This document shows positions 1 through 8,800 of a stretch of DNA of 64,000 nucleotides, piece by piece. The DNA is from Cytobacillus pseudoceanisediminis (lineage in GTDB: Bacteria; Bacillota; Bacilli; Bacillales; Cytobacillaceae): positions 1,364,001-1,428,000 of the forward strand of contig NZ_CP097349.1 of NCBI RefSeq assembly GCF_023516215.1, written 5' to 3'. The first letter of the stretch is position 1, and each line of letters starts with the position of its first letter. The notes under the pieces are model-generated. The model was given only the letters and a program-made list of their open reading frames with translations, was not told where the DNA came from and did no database searches. The translations under genes were made by a program, and so were the position numbers.

Positions 1-31
1 CCAGTTTCCAATCGGGGGCTGGTTTTTTTAT
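1..31 (+). terminator. Rho-independent terminator of an upstream gene
   Basis: CCAGTTTCC and GGGGGCTGG can pair (three G-U pairs) around the loop AATC and are followed by seven T residues. The gene it ends lies before the window. Confidence 0.55.
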
Positions 32-79
32 TATATAGAAATTATAATTACCCTGATACTATAGCTGTCAGGAGGAATT

Positions 80-790
80 ATGAAAAAACTGCTAAAAATC
101 AGCATTTCTATCATTCTGATTTTGGGGATTTGCTTTTTGCTGTTTGAAATTTCCAAGTCAAGGAACTTTCAGTTTTTCGGAGGCCTTGTAAATAAAGCAG
201 AAACAGAGGAAAAAGTGGCAGCATTAACATTTGATGATGGACCAGGCGTCAACACGGAGGAAATATTGGATATTCTGCGGGAAGAAGAAATTAAAGCCAC
301 TTTTTACCTAACAGGGCAAGAGATTGAGCAACATATGGACGATGCCAAAAGGATTGCGGGAGAAGGGCATGAAATTGGCAATCATTCATATTCTCATACA
401 CGGATGGTTCTAAAATCTCCCTCTTTTATTAAAGATGAAATTGCGAAAACAGATGATTTAATCAGGCAGACAGGCTATGAAGGAGAAATTCATTTTCGGC
501 CTCCATACGGAAAAAAACTATTTTTTCTGCCTTACTACTTATCTAAACATGAGCGTAAGACGATCTTATGGAACGTTGAGCCTGAAAGTCATCCGGAAAT
601 AGAAGGGGATGCAAATAAAATCACTGAGCATGTGGCTGAGAATATAGAACCAGGCTCCATCATTCTTCTTCATGTCATGTATGAGAGCCGGGAAGAGTCT
701 TTGAAATCTGTTAAGAAAATTATTTCTTCATTAAAAGAGCAGGGTTACCATATGACTACGGTTTCCGAATTGCTGAAACATCAGAAGTAG
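80..790 (+). CDS. Membrane-anchored polysaccharide deacetylase (NodB-homology, CE4)
   Basis: The 236-residue product starts with a short basic segment and a hydrophobic helix (about residues 5-23), so it should be a signal-anchored extracytoplasmic enzyme. The NodB domain begins with TFDDGP (50-55), which supplies the catalytic and metal-binding Asp. NHSYSH (101-106) gives the two metal-binding His, RPPYG (140-144) is motif 3, and IILLHVM (194-200) holds the late catalytic His. CE4 enzymes remove acetyl groups from peptidoglycan or chitin-type polymers; which one is used here cannot be told. The ATG is preceded by AGGAGG at a normal distance. It is a single-gene unit bounded by terminators on both sides. 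Confidence 0.88.
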   Translation: MKKLLKISISIILILGICFLLFEISKSRNFQFFGGLVNKAETEEKVAALTFDDGPGVNTEEILDILREEEIKATFYLTGQEIEQHMDDAKRIAGEGHEIGNHSYSHTRMVLKSPSFIKDEIAKTDDLIRQTGYEGEIHFRPPYGKKLFFLPYYLSKHERKTILWNVEPESHPEIEGDANKITEHVAENIEPGSIILLHVMYESREESLKSVKKIISSLKEQGYHMTTVSELLKHQK

Positions 791-816
791 AGCTGTCCGT
801 ACAGCTCTTTTTTTAT
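789..816 (+). terminator. Bidirectional terminator overlapping a stop codon
   Basis: AGAGCTGT (789-796) and ACAGCTCT (801-808) form a perfect 8-bp stem with a CCGT loop followed by T7. The stem begins inside the TAG stop of the deacetylase gene. It also lies just past the 3' end of the opposing gene at 821-1096. Confidence 0.85.
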
Positions 817-820
817 TGGA

Positions 821-1096
821 TTAGTTGCCTTTTACCCCATAAAGAATGCAGCCGACTCCGCAAAGCACCCATAATATCTTGCTTAGTGAAACTTTATCTG
901 CCATTCCAGTTAATCCGATCACTGTCGTCAAGAGAAGCACAGGCGGTCCAATCAGGGCAAGTGAACTATTCACAACCAGCGCTTTTTCGATATCATTCAT
1001 TTTTATAATCAATAGTGCAACAAAAATTTCAATGCTTCCAGAAATAAGCCGCAGAATCGCCATCCCAAGAATCGCCTTATCAAGAAAAATAAACAT
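821..1096 (-). CDS. YqhV-family (DUF2619) small membrane protein
   Basis: This product of about 91 residues has three hydrophobic segments. Its NDIEKALVVNSSLALIGP stretch closely resembles the NDVRKAVVVNS region I recall from B. subtilis YqhV, which defines DUF2619. Its function is unknown; in B. subtilis the gene sits near the spoIIIA sporulation locus, but here it stands alone. Two adjacent ATG codons are available (1097-1099 and 1094-1096). AGGAGG ends only three bases before the first, so the second, six bases away, is preferred. The family assignment is from memory of the motif. Confidence 0.75.
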   Translation of the reverse strand: MFIFLDKAILGMAILRLISGSIEIFVALLIIKMNDIEKALVVNSSLALIGPPVLLLTTVIGLTGMADKVSLSKILWVLCGVGCILYGVKGN

Positions 1097-1136
1097 CATG
1101 TACCTCCTATACCTTCTTGTCAGTCATTATATGTAA

Positions 1137-1439
1137 GCTGCTCTAAATGAAGGACAGGTTTTGAGAAGAAAGTATTTCATAAATATTACAAAAATGACGA
1201 AATAGGAAAGGGTGAAGATCGCCAAATGTGCATAGTGAGCGTTTCCGGGCGTTTTCAAATGTAATAAGCCTTAAGTATTTATTAGACTTTTTGTTTTAAA
1301 AATACCCCTTACAGGATCGCTATTTGGAAAAATAATGAAGGGACAGCAGCTCATTTTTGCATAAATAATCTATTTTTAACGGTGCTGTAATCCTTGAATA
1401 TGAGGGTTTTAGTAAAATAAAGGAAAGGGGGTCATTGCC
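1137..1439. other. Intergenic region, about 300 bp
   Basis: This AT-rich stretch lies between the divergent starts of the YqhV-like gene and the methyltransferase gene. I found no convincing ORF, RNA or strong promoter hexamer pair. AAAGGAAAGGGGG near 1420-1433 is the ribosome site of the next gene. Confidence 0.4.
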
Positions 1440-2138
1440 ATGGATAAAGCGATTTTACATATCGACGATTTACTGGAAATGCTGGATGGATTGTTAAGAG
1501 AACCAACAGCCTTCTGGGAAAAATTTTATGAAGACCGGGACAAAGAGGTTCCATTTTTCATAGCGAAGGGGCCGGATGAAAACCTGTATGAGTATGTTCA
1601 AAATGGATTGAGGCCTGGAAAAATCCTTGAGATTGGCTGCGGTCCAGGGAGGAATGCCATTTTTCTGGCGAAGAATGGAGCCCAAGTGGATGCCATTGAT
1701 TTTTCCAAAAAGGCGATCAAATGGGCCGCTGAAAGAGAAAAAGAAGCACAAGCCGATATAAATTTTAAATGTGTATCTTTTTTTGACTTCCATTTTGAAC
1801 CTCACACCTATGATTTTATTTATGACAGCGGCATGTTTCATCATCTTCCCCCGCATAGAAGGCTGACATATTTGGAAATAATCAAAGCTGCACTGAAGCC
1901 GGGCGGAAAGTTCGGACTTGTTTGCTTTAATACTGATGGCGCGCTTCCTACTCCGGACAGGGAGGTATATCGCAGCGGCAGCTTAAAGGGAGGCATCGGG
2001 TATACGGAAGAACGCTTGAAAGCGATCTTTCACAATGACTTTCATTTCATGGAGATTAGAAAAATGAAAAAGATTCTGCAGCCTAGTAATCTATTTGGAG
2101 AAGATTTTTTATGGGCCTGCTTAATGAGGCTAAAATAG
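1440..2138 (+). CDS. Class I SAM-dependent methyltransferase
   Basis: The 232-residue protein has the Rossmann methyltransferase fold. Motif I is ILEIGCGPG (62-70), followed by the acidic ribose-binding region VDAIDFS (83-89) and a motif II-like stretch YDFIYDSGMFHHLPP. LKPGGKFGLVCF is the usual post-II strand. The substrate cannot be predicted; similar proteins are annotated only as methyltransferase-domain proteins. The ATG is preceded by GGAAAGGGGG. The GrpB-like gene starts 24 bp downstream on the same strand, so the two may be co-transcribed. Confidence 0.85.
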   Translation: MDKAILHIDDLLEMLDGLLREPTAFWEKFYEDRDKEVPFFIAKGPDENLYEYVQNGLRPGKILEIGCGPGRNAIFLAKNGAQVDAIDFSKKAIKWAAEREKEAQADINFKCVSFFDFHFEPHTYDFIYDSGMFHHLPPHRRLTYLEIIKAALKPGGKFGLVCFNTDGALPTPDREVYRSGSLKGGIGYTEERLKAIFHNDFHFMEIRKMKKILQPSNLFGEDFLWACLMRLK

Positions 2139-2162
2139 AACTTTCCAAATTAGGAGGAGATC

Positions 2163-2684
2163 ATGACAAGGATAGTGGCAGTTACTCCATATAATCCCGA
2201 TTGGCCAACCTTATTTAAAAACGAGGCAGCACTCCTCAAGAAGATTTTTAAAACAGAGATTCTAGACATTCATCATATAGGCAGCACGTCCATTCCAGGT
2301 CTGGCAGCAAAGCCGGTCATTGATATAATGCCAATCGTAAATGATATTGAGAAGGTTGATCGCCTTAATACTGAAATGATTTCTCTTGGGTATGAACCAC
2401 GCGGAGAAAACGGACTGCCTGGCCGGCGGTATTTCGAGAAAGGGGGCAATCAGCGGACCCATCATGTCCATATCTACGAAAAAGGGAATCCTGATATCAC
2501 CCGGCATCTTGCATTTCGTGATTATTTAAGATTAAACGGCGAAGAAGCAAAACAATATGGAGCTTTAAAAATGGAGTTAGCGAAACAGTACCCCTTTAAC
2601 ATTGAGGCATACATAAAGGGGAAGGAAGCACTGGTGCGAAAAATTGAGATGAAGGCAATAAAGTGGCATGGGGCATTATGCTAA
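2163..2684 (+). CDS. GrpB-family (UPF0157) nucleotidyltransferase-fold protein
   Basis: The 173-residue protein carries the GrpB/UPF0157 signature: VTPYNPDWPTLF near the N terminus, then HHIGSTSIPGLAAKPVIDI (37-55), which resembles the GS...D nucleotidyltransferase motif, and later HHVHIYEKGN and LAFRDYLR. Members are often fused to dephospho-CoA kinase or stand alone. Their reaction is not established, and the fold suggests nucleotide transfer. AGGAGATC lies directly before the ATG. The gene is followed by a 52-bp tandem array and converges with the GntR regulator. Confidence 0.85.
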   Translation: MTRIVAVTPYNPDWPTLFKNEAALLKKIFKTEILDIHHIGSTSIPGLAAKPVIDIMPIVNDIEKVDRLNTEMISLGYEPRGENGLPGRRYFEKGGNQRTHHVHIYEKGNPDITRHLAFRDYLRLNGEEAKQYGALKMELAKQYPFNIEAYIKGKEALVRKIEMKAIKWHGALC

Positions 2685-2733
2685 GTGAATCCATTATTCA
2701 TCTATCAATTTAAAAAAATGAGGACCTATATCT

Positions 2734-3060
2734 AATCGGACAGCAAAAAGACTAACGGCTGCTTGCTCGTCCGAATCAGGCACACATTCGGACAGCAAAG
2801 GCCAAATCGCAGGTGATGGTGTCCGAATCAGGCAGGCATTCGGACAGCAAAGGCCAAATCGCAGTTGATGGTGCCCGAATCAGGCAGGCATTCGGACAGC
2901 AAAGGCCAAATCGCAGGTGATGGTGTCCGAACAAGGCAGGCATTCGGACAGCAAAGGCCAAAGTCCAGATCACGCTGTCCGAACCAGCTACGCATTCAGA
3001 CAGCAAAATCCAAATCGCAGATCCCGGTTTCTAAATCAGCTGCGCATTCGGCAGCAACAA
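2734..3060. repeat. Tandem array A: 52-bp units with TGTCCGAA/TTCGGACA stem
   Basis: The ATTCGGACAG core recurs at 2786, 2838, 2890, 2942, 2994 (as ATTCAGACAG) and 3046 (degenerate), with a degenerate first copy at 2734; every step is exactly 52 bp. In the best units TGTCCGAA and TTCGGACA form an 8-bp perfect inverted repeat around an 11-nt loop (TCAGGCAGGCA). The array fills the gap between the convergent GrpB-like and GntR genes. Open frames across it are a by-product of the repetition. No known repeat family is recognised. Confidence 0.92.
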
Positions 3061-3097
3061 GTGTATTCCGGTATTTACAGTATCCTCCGCCAAACTA

Positions 3098-3829
3098 TTA
3101 TTCATAATTCCGTTCAATAATAAAATGAGCATAGTCCCCGCGGAACATCGTTTTGGAATACTCGATTAAGCTTCCGTCTTCAATATGGGCATATGTTTCA
3201 AGAGCGAAACACGGTGTTTCAGGTTTGATTTTTAACAGGTTACTAATTTCCTCTTCCGGAAGTGAAATTTCTAAATGCTCGATTGTCTTTTTGATTTTCA
3301 GGTTGTATTGAGTCTGCAGCAAATTGTATAAGGATTTTTCACAGGCCTGCCGGTTCAAGCTGGGGGTCTTTTTCCATGGCAGAAAGGCTTTTTCATATTG
3401 AAGCGGCTCGTCATCCGCATATCTGATCCGTTCGAGTACATTAACGGGATCGCCTTCTGACAGCTCAAAGACATCTGCTAAGAAGGGATCGGCAGGGATG
3501 ACTTCAAGGTTTATTACTTTTATAAGCGGGTTTTTTCCCTGCATCGCCATTTGCTTTGAAAAGTTTTCGACTGTAGAAGTCAGCCGCTGTTTAACTTTAT
3601 TGCTTGATACAAATGTGCCTCTGCCTTGCTGGCGATAAATATGGCCTTCTGTGCTCAGCTGCTGGAGTGCTGTTCTAATGGTCGTCCGGCTGACCCCATA
3701 TTTTTCACAAAACTCCGCTTCTGTCGGCAATTTTGTATCCGGTTTGAATGCTCCATTTCGAATAAGCTCAAGAATACTTTCTTTAACCTTCAAGTGCAGG
3801 GCACTATCCTCGGTGAAACCGTCTTTCAT
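3098..3829 (-). CDS. GntR/HutC-family regulator with UTRA domain, probable chb operon repressor
   Basis: The 243-residue protein has an N-terminal GntR winged helix (about 10-75; LPTEAEFCEKYGVSRTTIR is the helix-turn-helix) and a C-terminal UTRA ligand-binding domain (about 90-235), where sugar phosphates usually bind. It is divergent from the PTS chitobiose/cellobiose genes, so repression of that operon with release by the phosphorylated sugar is the natural reading. Palindromes in the intergenic region (3899-3916 and 3940-3957) are candidate operators. The ATG at 3829 follows GGAACGGGG on the minus strand. The assignment to this operon is inference from position. Confidence 0.85.
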   Translation of the reverse strand: MKDGFTEDSALHLKVKESILELIRNGAFKPDTKLPTEAEFCEKYGVSRTTIRTALQQLSTEGHIYRQQGRGTFVSSNKVKQRLTSTVENFSKQMAMQGKNPLIKVINLEVIPADPFLADVFELSEGDPVNVLERIRYADDEPLQYEKAFLPWKKTPSLNRQACEKSLYNLLQTQYNLKIKKTIEHLEISLPEEEISNLLKIKPETPCFALETYAHIEDGSLIEYSKTMFRGDYAHFIIERNYE

Positions 3830-3898
3830 CCCCGTTCCTCCTACTCTGTTCTTCTTTCTATTATTCCATAAAACATATTGTCATATCAATTCCAAATT

Positions 3899-3957
3899 AA
3901 TTTGTAATAACAAATTTTAAAAATGTATTGAAAAATTAATCATTTGTCATTACAATT
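3899..3957. promoter_or_regulatory. Candidate GntR-regulator operators
   Basis: AATTTGT-AATA-ACAAATT (3899-3916) is a perfect 7-bp inverted repeat with a 4-bp spacer. A related sequence, ATTTGTCATTACAAT, lies about 41 bp downstream, roughly four helical turns away. Both sit between the GntR regulator and the chb genes. Operator function is inferred from symmetry and position. Confidence 0.5.
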
Positions 3958-4081
3958 AAATTCAAGCATAGGATATTGAAGGGGGTGAGTGACTTCAAAA
4001 AAGGAATATTTTTCGATTGAATTAACTGAATAATCTGTTTTATTGATGGTACTATTAGAATAAGCAATCATTCTATTATTT

Positions 4082-4095
4082 TGAAATCGCTTACA
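4082..4095 (+). promoter_or_regulatory. Catabolite-responsive element (cre) for CcpA
   Basis: TGAAATCGCTTACA matches the consensus TGWAANCGNTNWCA at every position. It lies about 20 bp before the start of the IIB gene, where CcpA binding would repress the operon during growth on preferred sugars. Confidence 0.75.
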
Positions 4096-4113
4096 CAGAA
4101 AAGGGGGTCAATG

Positions 4114-4419
4114 ATGAATATTTTGTTATGCTGTTCGGCAGGAATGTCTACTAGTCTTCTAGTGACTAAAATGCAGGCAAGCGCTGAAAGCCAGGGAATC
4201 GACTGTAAAATTTGGGCTGTCGGCAACGGGGAGGTTAGAAATCATATTGATTCGGCAGATGTACTGCTGCTGGGACCGCAGATCCGGTTTATGACCGAGC
4301 AATTGAAGAAAGAGGCAGGCGGCAGGATCCCTGTAGCTCCCATAAACCCCATGCATTATGGCTTATGCAATGGAGAGGAAGTATTGAAGCAAGCTATGTC
4401 ATTAATAAAGGGTGAATAG
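4114..4419 (+). CDS. chbB: PTS lactose/cellobiose-type EIIB, chitobiose/cellobiose
   Basis: The small (101-residue) EIIB subunit carries the phosphocysteine loop [11 protein letters not shown] near residue 6, closely matching the CSAGMSTSL of E. coli ChbB, followed by [10 protein letters not shown]. It accepts phosphate from EIIA and passes it to the sugar entering through EIIC. The start is taken as the second of two adjacent ATGs, six bases after AGGGGG. An upstream in-frame TTG (4081) is rejected because the ribosome site lies downstream of it. The stop codon overlaps the GTG preceding the EIIC frame. The exact sugar (diacetylchitobiose or cellobiose) is inferred from neighbours. Confidence 0.88.
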   Translation: MNILLCCSAGMSTSLLVTKMQASAESQGIDCKIWAVGNGEVRNHIDSADVLLLGPQIRFMTEQLKKEAGGRIPVAPINPMHYGLCNGEEVLKQAMSLIKGE

Positions 4420-4421
4420 TG

Positions 4422-5756
4422 ATGATGACGTTTATTGAGAAATATATCATGCCTTATGCTATGAAATTCGGCAATAACAGGCATTTGCTTGCTATCCGGG
4501 ATGCCTTGATCGGGATGATTGCCATCACGATGGTAGGATCATTTGCTGTTCTGTTTAATAATTTAGGGGAAATCATTAAGCCATATGGAAGACTCATGGA
4601 AAGCATTTTCGGCGAATCCTGGAAAACACTGGGCGGAGATATTTGGTGGGGCACGTTTGCTTTCTTGACCATATTCGCCGTTTTTGGCATATCCCACAGG
4701 CTTGCCAAATCCTATGGGGATGATGGATTCGAGGCGATGCTGGTTGCCGCAGCCTGCTTCTTCCTCTTAGTCCCTCAGGTAGGCCAGGTGCCGGATACAG
4801 AAGGTGTCTGGGGGTTCATTGGCTATGGATACTTTAATGCTACGGCTTTATTTACAGGGATTGTGGTGGCCCTTCTTGCAACAGAAGTATTTATACGTCT
4901 GAGTAGGGTAAAAGCCTTTATTATCAGACTCCCGGATGGAGTACCTCCTGCCGTTGCAGGAGCATTTGCCAAATTGGTGCCGGGCATGCTGACGATTTTC
5001 ATATTTGGAGTGGCAGGCCTTCTGTTCAGAAAAATGACAAATGGGGAATTCTTAAATGACTGGCTAAATGCAACCCTTGTCGCACCTTTGACAAATGCAG
5101 CTGATTCCCTGCCATTTGCGATACTTATTGTCTTTTTGGTTCATGGCTTCTGGGCGGTTGGCCTTCATGGGCCTAATATTCTTGGAGGTGTAACAACGCC
5201 TTTATTCACATCTCTCGGGACCAAAAATACAGATTTATATGCTCAGGGTGTGGCAGATCTTGATAAATATGCAATTCTGGCAGGTCCATTCCTGGATGCC
5301 TTCGTTTATCTCGGCGGGTCTGGAGCAACGCTTGGCCTTATCATTGCCATGTTTATTGCAGGAAGAAAGAGGCACAAGCAAATGCTGGCATTGGGAACAC
5401 CGCCTGGAATCTTCCAAATCAATGAGCCATTATTATTTGGCCTTCCGATCGTGTTAAATCCAATCTGGCTAATACCGTTTATTTCGGCACCTGTCATTAT
5501 GACTGTAGTCGCGTATCTGGCGATTAAATGGGGGCTTGTTTATCCGGTCGTTGTGGCAAGCATTCCCTGGGTGACGCCTGCAGGTATTGGCGGCTATCTT
5601 GCTACAGGAGGACATATCTCCGGTGCAGTACTGGCACTTGTGAATTTAGCGATTTCCATTGTCATTTATCTTCCATTCGTATATGTAACAGGGAAAATGG
5701 ATGAAAAGAAACTGAAGCAGGTGCAGCCAGAACAAACACCAACAATTCAAGGTTAG
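4422..5756 (+). CDS. chbC: PTS lactose/cellobiose-type EIIC permease
   Basis: This polytopic membrane protein of about 444 residues has the EIIC hallmarks of the lactose/cellobiose family: an N-terminal FIEKYIMPYAMKFGNNRHLLAIRDAL, VHGFWAVGLHGPNI in the middle, and the substrate loop GIFQINEPLLFGLPIVLNP. It forms the translocation channel for the disaccharide. GTG (4419), ATG (4422) and ATG (4425) are consecutive possible starts, with AAGGGTGA just upstream; the first overlaps the chbB stop by one base, suggesting translational coupling. The length is normal for the family. Confidence 0.9.
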   Translation: MMTFIEKYIMPYAMKFGNNRHLLAIRDALIGMIAITMVGSFAVLFNNLGEIIKPYGRLMESIFGESWKTLGGDIWWGTFAFLTIFAVFGISHRLAKSYGDDGFEAMLVAAACFFLLVPQVGQVPDTEGVWGFIGYGYFNATALFTGIVVALLATEVFIRLSRVKAFIIRLPDGVPPAVAGAFAKLVPGMLTIFIFGVAGLLFRKMTNGEFLNDWLNATLVAPLTNAADSLPFAILIVFLVHGFWAVGLHGPNILGGVTTPLFTSLGTKNTDLYAQGVADLDKYAILAGPFLDAFVYLGGSGATLGLIIAMFIAGRKRHKQMLALGTPPGIFQINEPLLFGLPIVLNPIWLIPFISAPVIMTVVAYLAIKWGLVYPVVVASIPWVTPAGIGGYLATGGHISGAVLALVNLAISIVIYLPFVYVTGKMDEKKLKQVQPEQTPTIQG

Positions 5757-5768
5757 GCGGGTTAATGA

Positions 5769-6082
5769 ATGGATAAAGAAAAGCTTTATCAAATATCATT
5801 TCAGCTTATTTTGCACAGCGGGAATGCCAGAAGTCTGGCAATGGAATCCATCCAGAAAGCAAAGGCCGGAAAGTTCGAAGCAGCGGAAGCAAAAATCCGG
5901 GAAGCCGAGGAGGAGTTTGTGCTGGCACACAGACATCAAACTGAGTTAATTCAGGGGAGGCTTCCGGAGCTCAATTCGATCTGCCGATAATTCTTGTCCA
6001 TGCACAGGATCATTTGATGAATGCACTGACTATTAAAGACATGGCACAGGAATTTATCGACTTATACAAGAAACTTGACTAA
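5769..6082 (+). pseudogene. chbA: PTS lactose/cellobiose-type EIIA, frame broken by one missing base
   Basis: The frame from ATG 5769 gives the N-terminal helices of EIIA (AHRHQTELIQ) and then stops at 5988-5990. The expected C-terminal half continues in another frame (LPIILVHAQDHLMNALTIKDMAQEFIDLYKKLD), ending at TAA 6080-6082. The phosphorylated His lies in the HAQDHLM motif. Adding one G to the GGGG run at 5954-5957 joins both parts into a normal 104-residue EIIA. EIIA carries phosphate from HPr to EIIB, so without it the operon could not work. Since the neighbours look intact apart from similar defects, a sequence error is more likely than true inactivation. Confidence 0.85.
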
Positions 6083-6095
6083 GAGAGGTAAACGA

Positions 6096-7417
6096 ATGGC
6101 ACAGCAACCAGATAGTATAAAAATAGCCGTAATAGGCGGAGGTTCAAGCTATACACCTGAATTGATTGAAGGCTTTATCAAAAGACATCAGGAATTGCCT
6201 GTCAGGGAAATTTGGCTTGTAGATGTGGAGGAAGGAAGAAAAAAGCTCGAGATTGTCGGGCAATTAGCGAAGCGGATGGTTGAAAAAGCAGGGGTTCCCA
6301 TACAGATTGAGCTTACTTTAGATAGAAAAAAGCACTTATGAATGCCGATTTTGTTACAACCCAATTCCGTGTCGGGCTATTGGATGCAAGAGCAAAGGAC
6401 GAGAGAATTCCGCTGAAATATGGAGTGCTGGGCCAGGAAACCAATGGCCCGGGAGGATTTTTTAAGGCACTCAGAACCATTCCAGTCATTATGGAGATCT
6501 GCCGTGAAATAGAAGAATTGTGCCCAAACGCATGGCTTATCAATTTTACCAATCCGGCAGGAATGATCACAGAAGCAGTCCTGCGATACAGCAAAATCAA
6601 AAAAGTGGTTGGTTTATGCAATGTACCCATTGGGATGGAGATGGGGGCAGCCCAATTAATGAATGTGGATCACAGCAGAGTAAGAATTGACTTTGCGGGT
6701 CTCAACCACCTTGTATACGGTCTTGACGTCTATGTCGATGGAGTGAGCGTCAAGGAAGATCTGCTGAAAAAGCTTACGGACAAAGAACAATCGATCACGA
6801 TGAAAAACATCCATGCGATGGGATGGGAACCGGAATTTTTGCAGGCATTGAATGTGCTTCCTTGTCCTTACCACAATTATTACTATAAAACACGTGAAAT
6901 GGTGGAAGAAGAAGTAAAGGCAGCATCAGAAGGCGGAACTCGGGCTGAAGTGGTTAAAAAGCTGGAGGAAGAGCTCTTCCTGTTATATCAGAATCCAGAT
7001 CTTGCTGAAAAGCCGCCGCAGCTGGAAAAAAGGGGAGGGGCTTACTACAGTGATGCAGCATGCAGGCTGATTCATTCCATCTATACTGATAAAAGGGATA
7101 TACAGCCGGTTAACACCCGAAATAATGGCGCCATTGCAGGCATTCCGTCTGAATCAGCTGTTGAGGTCAGCTGCATGATAACGAAAGACGGGCCAAAGCC
7201 GTTAGCGGTCGGAGAACTCCCAGTTTCAGTAAGGGGACTGGTTCAATCAATTAAATCCTTTGAAAGGGTGACCATAGAAGCCGCCCTGACTGGTGATTAC
7301 AATACTGCTCTTCTAGCGCTGACAATCAATCCGCTGGTGGGTTCCGACAGGATAGCTAAAAAGATACTGGATGAAATGCTCGAAGCCCATCGTACCTACT
7401 TGCCGCAATTTCAATAA
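6096..7417 (+). pseudogene. chbF: GH4 6-phospho-beta-glucosidase, frame broken by one missing base
   Basis: The N-terminal part has the NAD-binding KIAVIGGGSSYTPEL of GH4. The C-terminal part begins in another frame with [12 protein letters not shown] and includes [22 protein letters not shown] and VGLCNVPIG, which contribute the metal and substrate sites. GH4 enzymes use NAD+ and Mn2+ to cleave phosphorylated disaccharides made by the PTS. One more A in the six-A run at 6326-6331 restores a 440-residue enzyme of the expected length. The start at ATG 6096 follows AGAGGT; it lies 13 bp after the EIIA stop. The break also carries an in-phase A_AAA_AAG sequence, noted separately. LicH is the B. 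subtilis equivalent. Confidence 0.87.
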
Positions 7418-7420
7418 ATT

Positions 7421-8035
7421 AGACGCAATCAGGTCCAGAGAGCGCAAAAATGCAAGGGTCAGACGCAAATGACATAAATATCGGCGCAATAAAGAAACTG
7501 AACAGCGCAATTAAAGCAAATCAAGACGCAATCAGGCCCCGAAAGCGCAAAAAAGCAAGGGTCAGACGCAAATGACATAAATATCGGCGCAATAAAGAAA
7601 CAGAACAGCGCAATTAAAGCAAATCAAGACGCAATCAGGCCCCGAGAGCGCAAAAAAGCAAGGGTCAGACGCAAACGACTTAAATATCGGCGCAATAAAG
7701 AAACAGAACAGCGCAATTAAAGCAAATCAAGACGCAATCAGGCCCCGAGAGCGCAAAAAAGCAAGGGTCAGACGCAAACGACTTAAATATCGGCGAAATA
7801 AAAAAAGAGAACAGCGCAATTAAAGCAAATCAAGACGCAATCAGATTCCGAAAGCGCAAAAAAGCAAGGGTCAGACGCAAATGACATAAATATCGGCGCA
7901 ATAAAAAAAGAGAATAGCGCAATTAAAGCAAATCAAGTCGCAATCAGATCCCGAAAGCGCAAAAAAGCAAGGGTCAGACGCAAAATGACATAAATATCGG
8001 CGCAATAAAAAAGAGAACAGCGCAATTAAAGTGAA
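7421..8035. repeat. Tandem array B: six 103-bp units with a CGCAA motif about every 21 bp
   Basis: AGACGCAATCAG recurs at 7421, 7524, 7627, 7730, 7833 and 7936 (last as AGTCGCAATCAG), each exactly 103 bp apart. Within a unit CGCAA occurs five times with steps of about 19, 21, 21, 21 and 21 bp, so about 30 same-orientation motifs are spaced on average 20.6 bp, close to two helical turns. The array separates chbF from chbG. It starts 4 bp after the chbF stop. No ORF, CRISPR-like spacer or known repeat family was recognised. Confidence 0.95.
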
Positions 8036-8098
8036 AATTGGCAGGGCAGCAGATTGTTTTTTGCTGTCTTGCAGCTATGTTACCGGAGGAGTATAACC

Positions 8099-8797
8099 AT
8101 GATTAAGCTCATCGTCAATGCTGATGATTTCGGCTATAGTCCCGGAGTTAACTATGGAATTTTGCACAGCCATCTATTTGGAATTGTCAATTCCGCCACC
8201 ATGATGATGAACATGCCCGGAACCGGGCAAGCCCTGGCAATGGCCAGACAATACCCGGGTTTACGAACTGGCGTCCATTTAGTCCTGACATGCGGGAAGC
8301 CGTTATTATCCCATTTAAGAACTTTAACGACTAAAGATGGATACTTCAGATCACAGGCAGATTTGGACGGAATATCCGCACTTGAGCTCGAGCTTGAATG
8401 GTCTGCACAAATTGACCGTTTTATCGGGGCTGGTATTGTGCCTTCCCATTTGGATAGCCATCATCACGTTCATACACGCGAAGAGTTTCTCCCAGTGATT
8501 CAAAGCCTTTCCAATAAATACGATCTCCCTTTCAGAGTCAATGGCGACTTTCCGCTTGAAGGAGTCAAAAGTTATTCTAACAGATGCTTATTCGATTTTT
8601 ACGGAGATAGCATTCAGGAAGATTATTTCAGCATACTGGCAGAAAAGGCGGAAGACGGGGAAACAGTGGAAGTCATGTGCCATCCGGCATTCGCAGATCA
8701 ATTGCTAATGGAGGGGTCATCTTATAATTTAATGCGGTTAAAAGAGCTGGAAATACTGTGCTCCACAAAGCTTCCACCAGATATAAAGCTGCTATAA
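8099..8797 (+). CDS. chbG: ChbG/YdjC-family chitooligosaccharide deacetylase
   Basis: The 232-residue protein has the YdjC/ChbG signatures: VNADDFGYSPGVNYGI at the N terminus (metal-binding Asp), SHLDSHHHVH in the middle (metal-binding His) and VMCHPA near the end. In E. coli, ChbG removes one acetyl group from diacetylchitobiose 6-phosphate, which allows ChbF to cut it and creates the inducer. Together with the chbBCAF-like genes upstream this argues for chitobiose rather than plain cellobiose as substrate. The ATG at 8099 follows GGAGGAGTATAACC; an upstream TTG at 8054 lacks such a site. The gene is separated from chbF by the 103-bp repeat array. Confidence 0.88.
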   Translation: MIKLIVNADDFGYSPGVNYGILHSHLFGIVNSATMMMNMPGTGQALAMARQYPGLRTGVHLVLTCGKPLLSHLRTLTTKDGYFRSQADLDGISALELELEWSAQIDRFIGAGIVPSHLDSHHHVHTREEFLPVIQSLSNKYDLPFRVNGDFPLEGVKSYSNRCLFDFYGDSIQEDYFSILAEKAEDGETVEVMCHPAFADQLLMEGSSYNLMRLKELEILCSTKLPPDIKLL

Positions 8798-8800
8798 GAA

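Noticed and set aside
2776..3006. Open frames across array A
   Set aside because: They are a side effect of the repeat, present on both strands without ribosome sites.
2734..3060. CRISPR array
   Set aside because: The units are near-identical through their whole 52 bp, so there are no variable spacers, and no cas genes are in the window. The same applies to arrays B, D and E.
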